Of a DNA stretch of 64,000 nucleotides, positions 34,624-44,558 are shown piece after piece (within the stretch, counting starts at the first letter, position 1; each line of letters begins with the position of its first letter). The notes under the pieces were generated by a model that saw only the letters and a program-made list of their open reading frames with translations, did no database searches and was not told the origin of the DNA. Source of the DNA: Bradyrhizobium ontarionense (GTDB lineage Bacteria > Pseudomonadota > Alphaproteobacteria > Rhizobiales > Xanthobacteraceae); contig NZ_CP088156.1 in assembly GCF_021088345.1 (NCBI RefSeq), positions 4,650,001 through 4,714,000 of the forward strand, given 5' to 3'. Made by a program: the position numbers and the translations under genes.

Positions 34624-35895
34624 ATGTCCCGCGCGACGCCATGGGCGATTATTCTGACCAAGTGGAGTGACAAGAACGACGAGCCGAGGCCAATCGATTT
34701 TTTCAAAAAGTTGTTTACGGCCGAAGGTTCTGGTTCCTTTAACATGACCGACTACTTCGATACCATGTCCCATGGGTCGATTGATCTTTCCGGTAGTCAG
34801 GTATTCGGGTGGTACACCCTAGATCAGCCCCAAAGCGCTTACGTTGGCAGGGCAGCGCCTGGACCGGGCCAACTCGACCGCGGAGGTCTGATCACCGCGG
34901 GGAAGGCCAAGGCTTCGGCCGCCGGAGTGGATCTATCCAAGTTTTCCGGTGTCGTGGTTGCGATGAATACCTTGACCGACCTCTTCGGTTCTGTCGGCGG
35001 CATGGCGGCTCTCTGCGACCCTGGCTCTTTCCAGCCGGCAGTGCTTGGCCAAGAGATGGGCCACGGATACGGGCTCCAGCACAGTAGGGTAGATGGATTG
35101 ACCGACGATTATAGAGACCCTTGGGACGCCATGAGCACTTGGGACGGGTGCTATTCGGAACCGAACCCGAACTATACCCTGATCGGACCGGGGCTATGCT
35201 CGGCCAACATGCGCAACATGGGTTGGTTGGACGAATCGCGCGTGTGGAAGGCGGCGAACTCTTCCTTTACCCAACAGGTGGTGCTACGGCCGCTGCACTC
35301 GCGCAGTCTTCCCGGCGCCCTCGCTGCTGAAATTCCCGGCACGGCGGGCGGCTTCTTAGTCGAATTCCGCGTGCCGGAGGACTGGGATGCGGCCTTTCCA
35401 CGCCCGGCCGTCTTCGTCCATCGCCTCAACGAAGGATATTCATATCGCATGATCGGATCGTCGGGATCCAGCGATCTGGTCGCAGGTGACCGGTTCACCT
35501 GGGGCAGCGAAGCCATCAGTTTCACTAGCTTCACTAGCGTGAAGGTAGATGAGATCAACGAGATCGAGCAATATGCCAAACTGACCTTGCACTACCGTGC
35601 GGCGGAACGCATTCGTGTCCCGCAAATCGTCGGCGAGATTTTTGGCGGGGTAGCGGTGGACGGAGGTGGCGTCATCTTCGTCAACGGCGTCCCGCATCCC
35701 GTAGGCCCGTGGGGACCCCTCGTCCAGGTCCTGAATCAGGTCGTGGCTCACAGCACGGCGGATCAGATCGCGGATCCGATCGCCAGACTTGCGGCCAAGA
35801 AGAGCGCGCTCTCGGCGATAATCGAGGTCGCGTCCAATCAGCTTGAGGACCTAACCCGTCTCGAAACCCCGCCGGCGCTGACGCGCCAAGGCTAA
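34624..35895 (+). CDS. Metalloprotease-like protein with QEMGH instead of HEMGH
   Basis: This is a 423-residue protein. The putative active-site stretch is LGQEMGHGYGLQHSR (about 142-156), followed by 'DPWDAMST', a Met-turn-like segment. The classical zinc motif is HExxHxxGxxH; here the first histidine is Gln, so metal binding or catalysis may be altered. The remaining His-Glu-His geometry and the downstream Met favour a metzincin-type fold. The C-terminal half is beta-rich and has no recognised domain. There is no signal peptide at the chosen start. ATG at 34624 has GGAGG five bases upstream and is preferred over the longer frame from 34546. It lies 146 bp after the secreted protein gene and may be expressed with it. 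Codon use differs from the core genes, suggesting transfer. Confidence 0.7.
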   Translation: MSRATPWAIILTKWSDKNDEPRPIDFFKKLFTAEGSGSFNMTDYFDTMSHGSIDLSGSQVFGWYTLDQPQSAYVGRAAPGPGQLDRGGLITAGKAKASAAGVDLSKFSGVVVAMNTLTDLFGSVGGMAALCDPGSFQPAVLGQEMGHGYGLQHSRVDGLTDDYRDPWDAMSTWDGCYSEPNPNYTLIGPGLCSANMRNMGWLDESRVWKAANSSFTQQVVLRPLHSRSLPGALAAEIPGTAGGFLVEFRVPEDWDAAFPRPAVFVHRLNEGYSYRMIGSSGSSDLVAGDRFTWGSEAISFTSFTSVKVDEINEIEQYAKLTLHYRAAERIRVPQIVGEIFGGVAVDGGGVIFVNGVPHPVGPWGPLVQVLNQVVAHSTADQIADPIARLAAKKSALSAIIEVASNQLEDLTRLETPPALTRQG

Positions 35896-36082
35896 GCGCG
35901 TTGACTGCCTAGAGCGAAACATGCTTCGCCGAAATTCTCTGGGGCCAAATGGCGCGAGGCTTGGTTCTACAGCGATCCATCGATCACGGACGCGGAAGTC
36001 GCGGACATCGCCAAGGCGAGCGGGCCGGACAAATGAAGGGATTGGAGAGTTGCAACGAGCCGCTCGACCGACAAGTTCACGG

Positions 36083-36370
36083 TCAGGTTGCCCTGTCGTG
36101 GAGCCCTTTCTCACCTAGGCGCAGCTGGCCGACCCCGATATCGATCGTTACACCAAGATCGATGGCGGCGAGACGTTGTAGCGTCGTCAGGCCACCAAAC
36201 GTCATTTTCGGATCCTGCTCGCCGTCTATTGCGACAATGTATTTGCAGCGCCGGCGAAGGAGTTCGTAGACGCCGAAGTTCTCGATGTGTCCGCCGTCGG
36301 AAAGGTTGACACGGTCGCGTTTCGTCAGCCCAGCCGAACATCTCCTGCAGCAGATAGGAAAGTCCCGGCG
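36083..36370 (-). pseudogene. Patatin-like phospholipase fragment, frameshifted
   Basis: Two pieces of a patatin-related protein lie next to each other in different minus-strand frames. The upstream piece reads GLSYLLQEMFGWADET (about 36320-36370). The downstream piece reads 'VNLSDGGHIENFGVYELLRRRCK', then YIVAIDGEQDPKMTFGGLTT and 'AAIDLGVTIDIG', which is the C-terminal region around the DGG of large bacterial patatins. A one-base shift near 36315 separates them, and the N-terminal lipase part with the GxSxG serine is missing. The remnant ends beside tRNA-Ser, suggesting loss by insertion or deletion at the tRNA locus. Confidence 0.7.
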
Positions 36371-36408
36371 AAGAGCCGCGCTTTGTCGCGGTCGGGAGCC
36401 AAAATGAA

Positions 36409-36433
36409 AAAAGCCCGCCAATACTGGGCTTTT
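36409..36433. terminator. Hairpin terminator behind tRNA-Ser
   Basis: AAAAGCCC and GGGCTTTT form an 8-bp stem with a 9-nt loop, with A-tract and T-tract ends built in, so it works in both directions. It lies 45 bp beyond the 3' end of the tRNA on the minus strand and should end the tRNA transcript. Confidence 0.75.
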
Positions 36434-36477
36434 CTGCCACCGATGTCGCCCGGAGAACCGGCGCCGCCGGGCCGATC

Positions 36478-36567
36478 TGGCGGAGAGAGTGGGATTCGAA
36501 CCCACGGTACGGTTTCCCGCACACACGCTTTCCAAGCGTGCGCCTTAAGCCACTCGGCCATCTCTCC
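36478..36567 (-). tRNA. tRNA-Ser (GGA)
   Basis: The minus strand reads a 90-nt tRNA with acceptor stem GGAGAGA paired to TCTCTCC, an encoded CCA end, the T-loop GGTTCGAATCC and a long variable arm as expected for serine. The anticodon loop TTGGAAA gives anticodon GGA, reading UCC/UCU. A terminator follows. The tRNA 3' end faces the accessory stretch at lower coordinates, the usual arrangement for integration at a tRNA gene. Confidence 0.95.
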
Positions 36568-36793
36568 GGCGGCCCTCTCTTGGCGGGGTCCGCGGCGTTT
36601 TGCAAGCCGAGCGGAGGCCCCGGCGGCAAATTTCCCCCAAATCGCTGATAAAAATCATCAATCCGCCCTCGTTACGGGCTCGATCGGGGGCCACCGCCGC
36701 CCTCGCCGGCCCATTGATGAACCGGCCGGCCGAGCCGCACGACCACTGATTTGCGGCCCGCCGCTCCGGGCTGTCCATGAGGGATTCTCCGCC

Positions 36794-37138
36794 ATGCCGT
36801 CATACGTCCCTGCCCGCCTCGCCGTCCTGCTGTCCGCGATGCTGAGCGTGATCGCAGCCGGCGCGGCGCGCGCCGATCAATGCACCAAGCAGGGCGTCGA
36901 CGTGACCTGCGACGACGGCCGCAAGGGGATCTGGCAGGGCGATGCGATCCTGTGGCCGGACGGCACCAGGTCCAGCCTGAAGCCGCACCCGTCCGTCATC
37001 GTCGGCAACAAGGCCTCCGTGGTGGTCGGGCCCGGCGTGTTCGTCGGCCAAGGCAACGGCATGGTGCCGATGGACAATCCGAGCTCGCCGAACAAGCTGC
37101 GCTGCGCCGTGTTGGAGGGCGTGTCCTACTGCCACTGA
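36794..37138 (+). CDS. Small secreted protein of unknown function
   Basis: This is a 114-residue exported protein. The signal peptide is about residues 1-27 (PARLAVLLSAMLSVIAAGAARA). The mature part has four cysteines (DQCTKQG, VTCDDG, LRCAVLEG, SYCH), which probably form disulfides, and a Gly/Val-rich centre (ASVVVGPGVFVGQGNG). An open frame begins at 36287, but the ATG at 36794 begins the signal peptide and is chosen. It is expressed alone and ends opposite otsA. Related short cysteine-containing periplasmic proteins are frequent in Bradyrhizobium. The role is unknown. Confidence 0.75.
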   Translation: MPSYVPARLAVLLSAMLSVIAAGAARADQCTKQGVDVTCDDGRKGIWQGDAILWPDGTRSSLKPHPSVIVGNKASVVVGPGVFVGQGNGMVPMDNPSSPNKLRCAVLEGVSYCH

Positions 37139-37145
37139 AGAGCCT

Positions 37146-37163
37146 GAGGCGCCGCTGCGCCTC
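37146..37163. terminator. Hairpin between convergent genes
   Basis: A perfect 7-bp stem (GAGGCGC / GCGCCTC) with a CGCT loop lies between the small secreted gene and otsA, which converge. There is no T-tract. It is probably a shared transcription end for both. Confidence 0.4.
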
Positions 37164-37180
37164 CGGCAACTCGGCTGGCT

Positions 37181-38644
37181 TCAGTGATAGCGGGCGCTCG
37201 ATGTCACCAGACGGCTGGCGAGGAATCCTGCCCTCGCCGCCGGCAGAGGTTCGATCTCGGCGGCCTCCTGAGCCTCGTTGTCCCGCAGCGCCTCCAGAAA
37301 ATCCGCGAACCATTGCTGGATCGAATGACGGCGCAGCTTCGCCATCATGAGCTCATAGCGCATGCGGCGCTCGTTGAGCGGCATCGACAAGGCCATCGCG
37401 ATGGTGCGCGCCATGCCGTCGATGTCGTGCGGATTGACGATGAGCGCGGAATCGAGCTCGTTGGCGGCGCCGGCGAATTTCGACAGCACCAGCACGCCGG
37501 GATCGACCGGGCTCTGCGCCGCGACATACTCCTTGGCGACGAGATTCATGCCGTCCTGCATCGGCGTGACCACGCCGACCTGTGCGCTGCGATAGAGCCC
37601 GGCCAGCACGTTCTGGCCGTAGCCCTTGTTGAGATAGCGGATCGGCGTCCAGTCAGCCTCGCCGTGGCGGCCATTGACCTCGCTGACGAGACGCGCGACC
37701 TCGTTCTGCAGATTGCCATATGCCTCGATCGATTCGCGCGACGGCGTCGCGATCTGCAGCAGCGACGCGGCGCGCAGCAGCGTCGGATGCATCGTCCACA
37801 TGCGGTCGAAGGCATTGATGCGGTTAACCAGGCCCTTGGAATAATCGAGCCGGTCGACGCCGATGGCGAGCTTCTCGCCATGCAGGCTGCGGCGCAGCCG
37901 CGACACGTCCGGATGCGATGCCGCCTTGGCGGCGGATGCCGCGAACTTGTCGGCATCGATGCCGATCGGGAAGACCGCGAGACGCGTACGGCCATGGCGC
38001 GATTTGACGATGCCGTCGCGCACCTGGAGGCAGAGATCGGCGCGGATGCAGGCGCTGAAGTTCTCGCGATCGTCCTCGGTCTGGAAGCCGATCAGATCGT
38101 AGGCGAGCATCGCATTCACGAGATCACGATGATTCGGCACGCTGTCGATGACGCTGCGCGCGGGCCATGGCGTGTGCAGGAAGAAGCCGATCGGGCTCTT
38201 CACGCCGAGCGTGCGCAGCTCCGCGCCGAGCGAGAGAAAATGATAGTCCTGGATCCAGAACAGCGTATCCGGCTTCTGGAACCGCAGCAGTGCGCGCGCG
38301 ACGAAGGCGTTGACCTCGCGATAGGAACGATAGTCGTCCTGCGACATGCTGATCAGATCGCTGCGAGAATGCAGCGCCGGCCAGAGCACGGAATTGGCGA
38401 AGCCTTCGTAATAGCCGGCATAATGCGCGGCGGGAAAATCCAACAGCGCCAGCGCGCCGGCGCCGATCTGTTCGATCTGCGCAATCGGCTCCATCTGCGC
38501 GCCATCACGCACACGGCCCGAGGAACCCACCCAAACTGCCCCAGAATTCTCCACAACGGGCAGCAGAGCTGCCGCAAGTCCGCCGGTCATTGGCTCGCTG
38601 GCCTTGCCACGCGCCACCCGATTCGAAACCACGACGAGGTTCAC
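37181..38644 (-). CDS. otsA: Trehalose-6-phosphate synthase
   Basis: This is a 487-residue GT20 enzyme making trehalose 6-phosphate from UDP-glucose and glucose 6-phosphate. Family features in order: VNLVVVSNRVARG and 'MTGGLAAALLP' at the N-terminus, 'WIQDYHFLSLGAELR', 'GFFLHTPWPA', 'AIGVDRLDYSKGLVNRI' and, near the end, 'PMQDGMNLVAKEYVAAQ' and 'LSKFAGAANEL'. The open frame extends to 38716, but GTG at 38644 has AGGAGG six bases upstream and gives the exact family N-terminus, so it is the start. otsB lies 213 bp upstream on the same strand. Trehalose is an osmo- and desiccation protectant in rhizobia. Length is normal for the family. Confidence 0.95.
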   Translation of the reverse strand: MNLVVVSNRVARGKASEPMTGGLAAALLPVVENSGAVWVGSSGRVRDGAQMEPIAQIEQIGAGALALLDFPAAHYAGYYEGFANSVLWPALHSRSDLISMSQDDYRSYREVNAFVARALLRFQKPDTLFWIQDYHFLSLGAELRTLGVKSPIGFFLHTPWPARSVIDSVPNHRDLVNAMLAYDLIGFQTEDDRENFSACIRADLCLQVRDGIVKSRHGRTRLAVFPIGIDADKFAASAAKAASHPDVSRLRRSLHGEKLAIGVDRLDYSKGLVNRINAFDRMWTMHPTLLRAASLLQIATPSRESIEAYGNLQNEVARLVSEVNGRHGEADWTPIRYLNKGYGQNVLAGLYRSAQVGVVTPMQDGMNLVAKEYVAAQSPVDPGVLVLSKFAGAANELDSALIVNPHDIDGMARTIAMALSMPLNERRMRYELMMAKLRRHSIQQWFADFLEALRDNEAQEAAEIEPLPAARAGFLASRLVTSSARYH

Positions 38645-38857
38645 AGCTCCCCTCCTGTTGATCATGTCGGTTAACAGCTGTTCATCAATATGGTTCCGGG
38701 CCACCCTTTCAACCAATTGAAACCAAATTCAGGCAGCGGAGCGATGTAATCACAGCGTAAAGCAAGTCAGAGCATTTCTAATCAATAGCGGAATGCGCGC
38801 TGTGCGAACGCGACGCAGATGGAACTACAAATGGAACCACAACTGAAACTGCTGTGC

Positions 38858-39691
38858 TCAGCGCGGCGGCACTGAATTAGTTCCACCTTGCGCGAGGCGC
38901 GACAGGAACGCGCGCACGTCGTCCGGTGCGTCGAAATGTCCGTCGACGCCGAGCGCGCGCCGGCCGACCGAGAACGACAGGCCGGCAAAATCGGGCATGA
39001 TCGCAAATACCGATTCGTCGGTCACGTCGTCGCCGATGAAGAATGGCTTGCGCCCTTCGAACGGCGCGCGCCGCATCAGTTCGCGCACGCCGCTCGCCTT
39101 GGTGAAGCCGGCGTGCTTGATCTCGCAGACGCATTTGCCGGGCAGCACCTCGATCGGTGCGCCCGGCAGCTCGGCGCGGATGCGCGATACTTCTTCGTAG
39201 ATCGCCTTCTCCGCCTGCGGCGCAAGACGATAATGCAGCGCCAGCGAATAGCCTTTGTCTTCGAGCAGAATGCCGGGGCTGAGCCTGGCGATCGCGGCCA
39301 GTCGGCGCTTCAGCTCCTTGTCCATCGGCGGCGCCTTGATGGCATCGGCCTCGCCGCCGCTGGCGAGCCGCATCTCCGCGCCGTGGCCGCCGACGGCGGG
39401 ATAGATCTCCGGCGCGAAGATGAGATCGATGTCATTGAGCGAGCGGCCGGAGACCAGCGCCAATGCACCGGAGGTTCGTCGCAGCAAGATGTTCAACGTC
39501 TCGGCCAGTCCCGGCGGGACCCACACTTCGCGCGGCGTCGGCGCCAGATCGAGCAGGGTACCGTCGATGTCGAGCAGGATCGCGACCTCGCGCAGATGCG
39601 GCACCAGGCTCGCGGGTGCCGGAACGGTCTCGGCCGGCTCATCGGATAAGGTGGACATACGCGCTGCAATCAGTTCTGAATTCTCGGACAT
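38858..39691 (-). CDS. otsB: Trehalose-phosphatase
   Basis: This is a 277-residue HAD-superfamily phosphatase converting trehalose 6-phosphate to trehalose. Motif I is DIDGTLLD with the nucleophilic Asp near residue 41. 'ALVSGRSLNDID' and 'AVGGHGAEMR' match the family, and the magnesium-binding motif is FIGDDVTDESVF near residue 218. The start is the ATG at 39691, seven bases after the stop of the MFS gene, so translation is coupled to the carrier. otsA follows 213 bp downstream and probably has its own promoter in the AT-rich gap. The gene order carrier-otsB-otsA is slightly unusual since otsBA alone is more common. Confidence 0.95.
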   Translation of the reverse strand: MSENSELIAARMSTLSDEPAETVPAPASLVPHLREVAILLDIDGTLLDLAPTPREVWVPPGLAETLNILLRRTSGALALVSGRSLNDIDLIFAPEIYPAVGGHGAEMRLASGGEADAIKAPPMDKELKRRLAAIARLSPGILLEDKGYSLALHYRLAPQAEKAIYEEVSRIRAELPGAPIEVLPGKCVCEIKHAGFTKASGVRELMRRAPFEGRKPFFIGDDVTDESVFAIMPDFAGLSFSVGRRALGVDGHFDAPDDVRAFLSRLAQGGTNSVPPR

Positions 39692-39697
39692 TATAAT

Positions 39698-41212
39698 CTA
39701 CTCCATGACGGCGAGCGGACGCGCGACTTCTTCGAGCGACTTGCGCTCCGCGGCGACCGCATAACGCCAGGCAACGAGCGCCGCCGTCACCATCAGTGCC
39801 GCGCCGAACAGGTATCCGGCGAACACGGCACCGCGCGCGCCGCTGTCGAGCAGCGCGCCGAACAGCACAGGCCCGGCGACCCCGCCGATGCCGGTGCCGA
39901 CAGCATAGAACAACGCGATGGCGAGTGCGCGGACTTCAAGTGGAAAGTTCTCCGACACGGTGAGATAGGCCGCGCTCGCTGCGGGCGACGCGAAGAAGAA
40001 GATCACCATCCAGGCCGCGGTCTGCGTCTCCGCACTCAGCACTCCGATCGAGAACAGATAGCCGGTCAGCGCGAGCAGCACGCCGGAGACGCCGTAAGTG
40101 AAGGTGATCATGGCGCGGCGGCCGAGCGTGTCGAACAGCCGTCCCAGCAGCAGCGGCCCCAACACGTTGCCGGCTGCGAAGGGCAGGATGTACCACCCGA
40201 CATGATCGGACTTGATGCCATAGAAATCGGTCAGCACCAGCGCGAAGGTGAAGAAGATCGCGTTGTAGAAGAAGGCCTGGGCGATCATCAGGGTGAGTCC
40301 GACCAGCGAGCGCTGGCGATAGACCGAGAACAGCGTGTGCGCGACCTCGGCGAGCGGCGTGTGGTCGCGCATGCGCAGGCGGATCTTCGGCAGCGATCTT
40401 GCGCGCTCCTCGCGGTCGTGGCCGGTGACGTCGCGCTCAATGGCGGCGACGATCCGGTGTGCCTCTTCGGGATGGCCGTGAATCATCAACCAGCGCGGGC
40501 TTTCCGGAATCCACATCCGCATGATCAGCACCACGAGGCCGAGACAAGCGCCGATGCCGTAGGCGAGCCGCCAGCCGACATCGGGGCCGGCGACATCCGG
40601 ATCGAGCAGCACGATGGCGCCGACCGCGCCTAGCGCAGCACCGAGCCAGAAGCTGCCGTTGATCATCAGATCGGTCCAGCCGCGATAGCGCGCCGGCACC
40701 AGTTCCTGGATCGTCGAGTTGATCGCGGTGTACTCGCCGCCGATGCCGGCGCCGGTGAGGAAGCGAAACAGCGCGTAGCTGGCGACGTTCCAGGACATCG
40801 CGGTCGCGGCGGTGGCCGACAGATAGAGCGCGAGCGTGATGAAGAACAGTTTTCTGCGGCCGATGCGGTCGGTGAGCCAGCCGAAGCCGAGGGCGCCGAG
40901 CACCGCGCCCGCGAGATAGGCGCTGTTGGCGAGGCCGATGTCGAGATTGGAAAAGTGCAAGCTGGGGCTCTGCTTCAATGCACCCGACAGCGCGCCGGCG
41001 AGCGTCACCTCGAGCCCATCGAGCACCCAGGTGATGCCGAGCGCGAGCACGACGCGGGTATGAAACCCGCTCCAGCGGAGATCATCGAGCCGAAAGGGAA
41101 TGCTGGTCTCGATGATCAGCCCGCCGCCACGCCTATCGCCCGTCGGCGCGCCAGATAGCGGCACTGGCGTGACGACGCGAGGATCGGGTGCGGATGCCTG
41201 TCGGGGTGCCAT
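39698..41212 (-). CDS. MFS transporter (sugar-porter-like)
   Basis: This is a 504-residue carrier with 12 predicted helices. The family loop after TM2 is GWLTDRIGRRKLFF; the helix-4/5 motif 'FRFLTGAGIGGEYTAINSTI' and the 'WIPESPRWLMIHG' segment after TM6 are typical of the sugar-porter/metabolite-H+ symporter group. The loop 'LLGRLFDTLGRRAMITFTYG' is the second-half counterpart. The open frame runs on to 42652 through the chemoreceptor region, but that extension is out of character; the ATG at 41212 (MAPRQASAPD) is the most likely start. otsB begins 6 bp after its stop, so a link with trehalose or its precursors is possible. The substrate is not known. Confidence 0.85.
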   Translation of the reverse strand: MAPRQASAPDPRVVTPVPLSGAPTGDRRGGGLIIETSIPFRLDDLRWSGFHTRVVLALGITWVLDGLEVTLAGALSGALKQSPSLHFSNLDIGLANSAYLAGAVLGALGFGWLTDRIGRRKLFFITLALYLSATAATAMSWNVASYALFRFLTGAGIGGEYTAINSTIQELVPARYRGWTDLMINGSFWLGAALGAVGAIVLLDPDVAGPDVGWRLAYGIGACLGLVVLIMRMWIPESPRWLMIHGHPEEAHRIVAAIERDVTGHDREERARSLPKIRLRMRDHTPLAEVAHTLFSVYRQRSLVGLTLMIAQAFFYNAIFFTFALVLTDFYGIKSDHVGWYILPFAAGNVLGPLLLGRLFDTLGRRAMITFTYGVSGVLLALTGYLFSIGVLSAETQTAAWMVIFFFASPAASAAYLTVSENFPLEVRALAIALFYAVGTGIGGVAGPVLFGALLDSGARGAVFAGYLFGAALMVTAALVAWRYAVAAERKSLEEVARPLAVME

Positions 41213-41622
41213 GGAATCCCAATGCGACGGCGCAGGTCGCACCGCATGCTTGACCGAGAGGATGAAGCAAATGCGGCAGCCAAACCCTGCCGCTGCGACC
41301 CAACGTCTCGCCGTGAGGAGGGTTCCCGGGACGGGCGCGGGAACTCGGCGATGCAGCGCGCCGCGCTGGTGGAGAACCGCCGTTAAAGGAAAAGGTGGGC
41401 GCATCCTCTGCGCCGTCGTCCCGGGCAAGCGAGCGGAGCGAGCGCGACCCGGGATCCAGACCGCGTGATGCGCGATTGCGGCACGCGATTGATACCGTCC
41501 TTCAAACGACCGCTGCGGGGTATGGATCCCCGCTTTCGCGGGGGATGGCGGCGGAGTGCGGGGCAGCCGGCCACACACAGCATTGACCGGCTCGGTGGCG
41601 GCCGGCCTGATCCCGGCGAGAC
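41213..41622. repeat. Intergenic region with two extragenic palindromes
   Basis: This 410-bp gap between the MFS gene and the chemoreceptor gene has no gene. It contains a palindromic element at about 41411-41465, with CCCGGG at both ends and GCGAGCGGAGCGAGCGC in the centre, and a second hairpin at about 41526-41546 (ATCCCCGC TTTC GCGGGGAT). Both are of the dispersed kind frequent in Bradyrhizobium intergenic DNA. Confidence 0.6.
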
Positions 41623-43662
41623 CTACGCCGCGCGGATGTTGGCCATGAAGCGGTTGAGCTCCTCGCGCAGCCGCGCGCTCTCCGACGACAGCGACTGGGC
41701 CGACCGCAACACCTCCTCCGACGCAGAGCCGGTTTCGGTCGCGCGGCGATTGACCTGCGTGATGTCGGAGGCCGCCTCTTGCGTGCCCGCCGCGACACTC
41801 TGCACGTTCTTCGCGATTTCCTGGGTCGCGCCGCCCTGCTGCTCCACGGCAGTCGCAATCGACGAGGCGATGGTCGAGATCTGACGGATGGTGCCGCCGA
41901 TCTGCTTGATGGCAGTCACGGACTCCTGGGTCGCCGCCTGCATGCCGGAAATATGGTTGGAGATGTCGTCGGTCGCCTTGGCAGTCTGCTCGGCCAGCGA
42001 TTTGACCTCGGAGGCGACGACAGCGAAGCCGCGGCCGGCATCGCCGGCACGCGCCGCCTCGATGGTGGCGTTCAGCGCCAGCAGATTGGTCTGCTCGGCG
42101 ATCGCGGTGATCAGCTTGACGACGTCGCCGATCTCCTGCGCCGCGCGGGACAGCTTGCCGATGCGGCCGTCGGTCTCCTCGGCCTGGGCGACCGCCGATT
42201 CGGCGATGCGGCTGGACTCGCGGACCTGGCGGCCGATCTCGTCGACCGAGGCCGACAGCTCGTCGGTCGCGCTCGCCACCGAGTGGATGCGGCCGGTGGC
42301 CTGGTCGGAGGTGCCGCTGACGCGGCTCGCCAGCGACTGTGTGGTCTCCGCGGTGCGCGTCAAGGTCGAGGCGGCGTGTTCGAGCTGCTCCGCCGAGGTC
42401 GAGACGTTGGACACGATGGAGCCGACGGCGGTCTCGAACTCGTCGGCGAAGCGGATGAGCTCGGCCCGGCGCGCCGCGCCGGCCGCCTTGTTCTGGGCAT
42501 CCTGCGTCGCGGCGTCGCGCTCGGCCTTGGCAACCGCCTGGACCTTGAACTCTTCGACCGCGGCGGCCATCTCGCCGATCTCGTCGCTGCGGCCGAGGCC
42601 GGGCAGCCGGACGTCGAAATTGCCGGAGGCGAGCTCGCGCATTGCCTTGCACATCGTGATCATCGGCTTGGAAATACCGTTGCCGAGCATCAGCGCCAGG
42701 GCCGCGCCGAGCGCCAGACCGCCGACGGCGAGAATTGCGATCAGCCTTTCGAGCTCGGCGATGGTGGCATTGCTGGCGTCCTCGATCCGCTGCTGGTCGG
42801 CGGCAAGGTCGGACCTCAGTCCGTTCGACAAGCCCAGGATCTCGGTGGCCGCGTTGCCCATGTCCTGCACCAGCTTCGCCAGCGCCTTGGAGTTGTCCGA
42901 GAACTTGATGAAAGCGGCCCGATACTGCTTGATGAGGTCGCCGAGCTCGGTGACACGCTGCGTCACCTTGTCGTCATTGGCGTAGATCGTAACCAGCGAC
43001 GTTTCCAGGAAACGCGTCCGGGCGATGGCGCCATCCGCCGTCTTGGGATCGGGCTTGGCGATGAAGGTGCCGACCAGGGCGGAGGCGGTCAGATACTGGC
43101 CGGTCAGGTCCTTGGCCGTGGTCTGCACACTGGACAGCCCCGCCAGCGCCGCCGTATCGGCCAGGTCGTCGAACTTGTAGCGGATCTTGTTGCCGATGAT
43201 GCCGATCTGGTCGGTCGCCAGCTTCGCATTGTCGCGGGTCAAGGCGACGATGTCCGAGAAGATCTTGGCGAAGGTCTGAAACTGCACCTGCAGCTTGCCG
43301 AGCTGCGCCCGCCGCTCCGCGGCGCGGGTTGCCGCCATCGACTTGTCGATCGCGGCTTGCAACGACTGTTGAGCCGCCGTAGCGGCCGCCTCGTCCTCCG
43401 GCTTGCCGGTCAGCGCAAAATAGCGGGCGAGCGCCTGATAGGAGACGAGCTCGCGGTCGATGGTCCTGGCAGCATCGGCCTCCGCGACGCTCACCCGATA
43501 GGATGCAACGGCGGCGGCCACCTTTTCAAACCCGACATAAGCAAAACCGATGCTGGCCGCCGAGATCGCCAACACGACCGCAAAACCGAGGAAGATCTTG
43601 GCGCGGAAGCGCAGGGTCAGAAAATTGCCACGCCGCGACTGCGGCGCCAGATGCGCAGACAT
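41623..43662 (-). CDS. Methyl-accepting chemotaxis protein
   Basis: This is a 679-residue chemoreceptor. TM1 is about 24-44, a helical ligand-binding domain of about 250 residues follows, and TM2 is about 295-315 ([20 protein letters not shown]). A HAMP linker precedes the signalling domain. The hairpin tip is typical: '[20 protein letters not shown]', '[20 protein letters not shown]' and '[18 protein letters not shown]'. The long alpha-helical ligand domain resembles the HBM type. The ATG at 43662 (MSAHLAPQ), after GGGGGTGGGA, is preferred over the longer frame from 43722. No CheR/CheB-docking pentapeptide is seen at the C-terminus. The ligand is unknown. Confidence 0.92.
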   Translation of the reverse strand: MSAHLAPQSRRGNFLTLRFRAKIFLGFAVVLAISAASIGFAYVGFEKVAAAVASYRVSVAEADAARTIDRELVSYQALARYFALTGKPEDEAAATAAQQSLQAAIDKSMAATRAAERRAQLGKLQVQFQTFAKIFSDIVALTRDNAKLATDQIGIIGNKIRYKFDDLADTAALAGLSSVQTTAKDLTGQYLTASALVGTFIAKPDPKTADGAIARTRFLETSLVTIYANDDKVTQRVTELGDLIKQYRAAFIKFSDNSKALAKLVQDMGNAATEILGLSNGLRSDLAADQQRIEDASNATIAELERLIAILAVGGLALGAALALMLGNGISKPMITMCKAMRELASGNFDVRLPGLGRSDEIGEMAAAVEEFKVQAVAKAERDAATQDAQNKAAGAARRAELIRFADEFETAVGSIVSNVSTSAEQLEHAASTLTRTAETTQSLASRVSGTSDQATGRIHSVASATDELSASVDEIGRQVRESSRIAESAVAQAEETDGRIGKLSRAAQEIGDVVKLITAIAEQTNLLALNATIEAARAGDAGRGFAVVASEVKSLAEQTAKATDDISNHISGMQAATQESVTAIKQIGGTIRQISTIASSIATAVEQQGGATQEIAKNVQSVAAGTQEAASDITQVNRRATETGSASEEVLRSAQSLSSESARLREELNRFMANIRAA

Positions 43663-43957
43663 TCCCACCCCCGACAGTCGATTCTTTATTGACCAGAGCC
43701 GTCCAGCCCGGATGCAAAGCACCAGACCGTGATCAAAACTACGTCACAATGGCTAAAGGCCGGTAAATGGGCAGCATCCGCGTACAGTCCGGCCTCGAGG
43801 CGGCGATGGTGCCGCCGCGCGCCGGCGCCACATGCGACCGAATCGCCGATGCCGCACGCAAGACGTCGCAATGACATCAGAGACGAAAATTCGAGTTGCA
43901 AAGTCATGAGGGCGCTGTTTCTAATCAGAATAAGAATAATTCATCGGGAGGTTACTC

Positions 43958-44443
<486 letters not shown>

Positions 44444-44558
44444 GGGCGGCCGGCTAGAACCGTCGGCGGCAGACGTCATTCGATCAAATACCGAGACCAA
44501 GACCGCCACGCGCGATGGCCGCGGCGGGACAACAGAACTCCGGTAGGGAGAGATTCGC

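Noticed and set aside
36478..36567. A second copy of the tRNA-Ser 3' end as an attachment site.
   Set aside because: I looked for the T-loop and acceptor sequence elsewhere in the window and did not find a second copy.
39698..42652. A single 984-residue minus-strand frame joining the MFS gene to upstream sequence.
   Set aside because: The first part is the wrong frame of the chemoreceptor gene and of intergenic repeats. Only the part from 41212 resembles a protein family.
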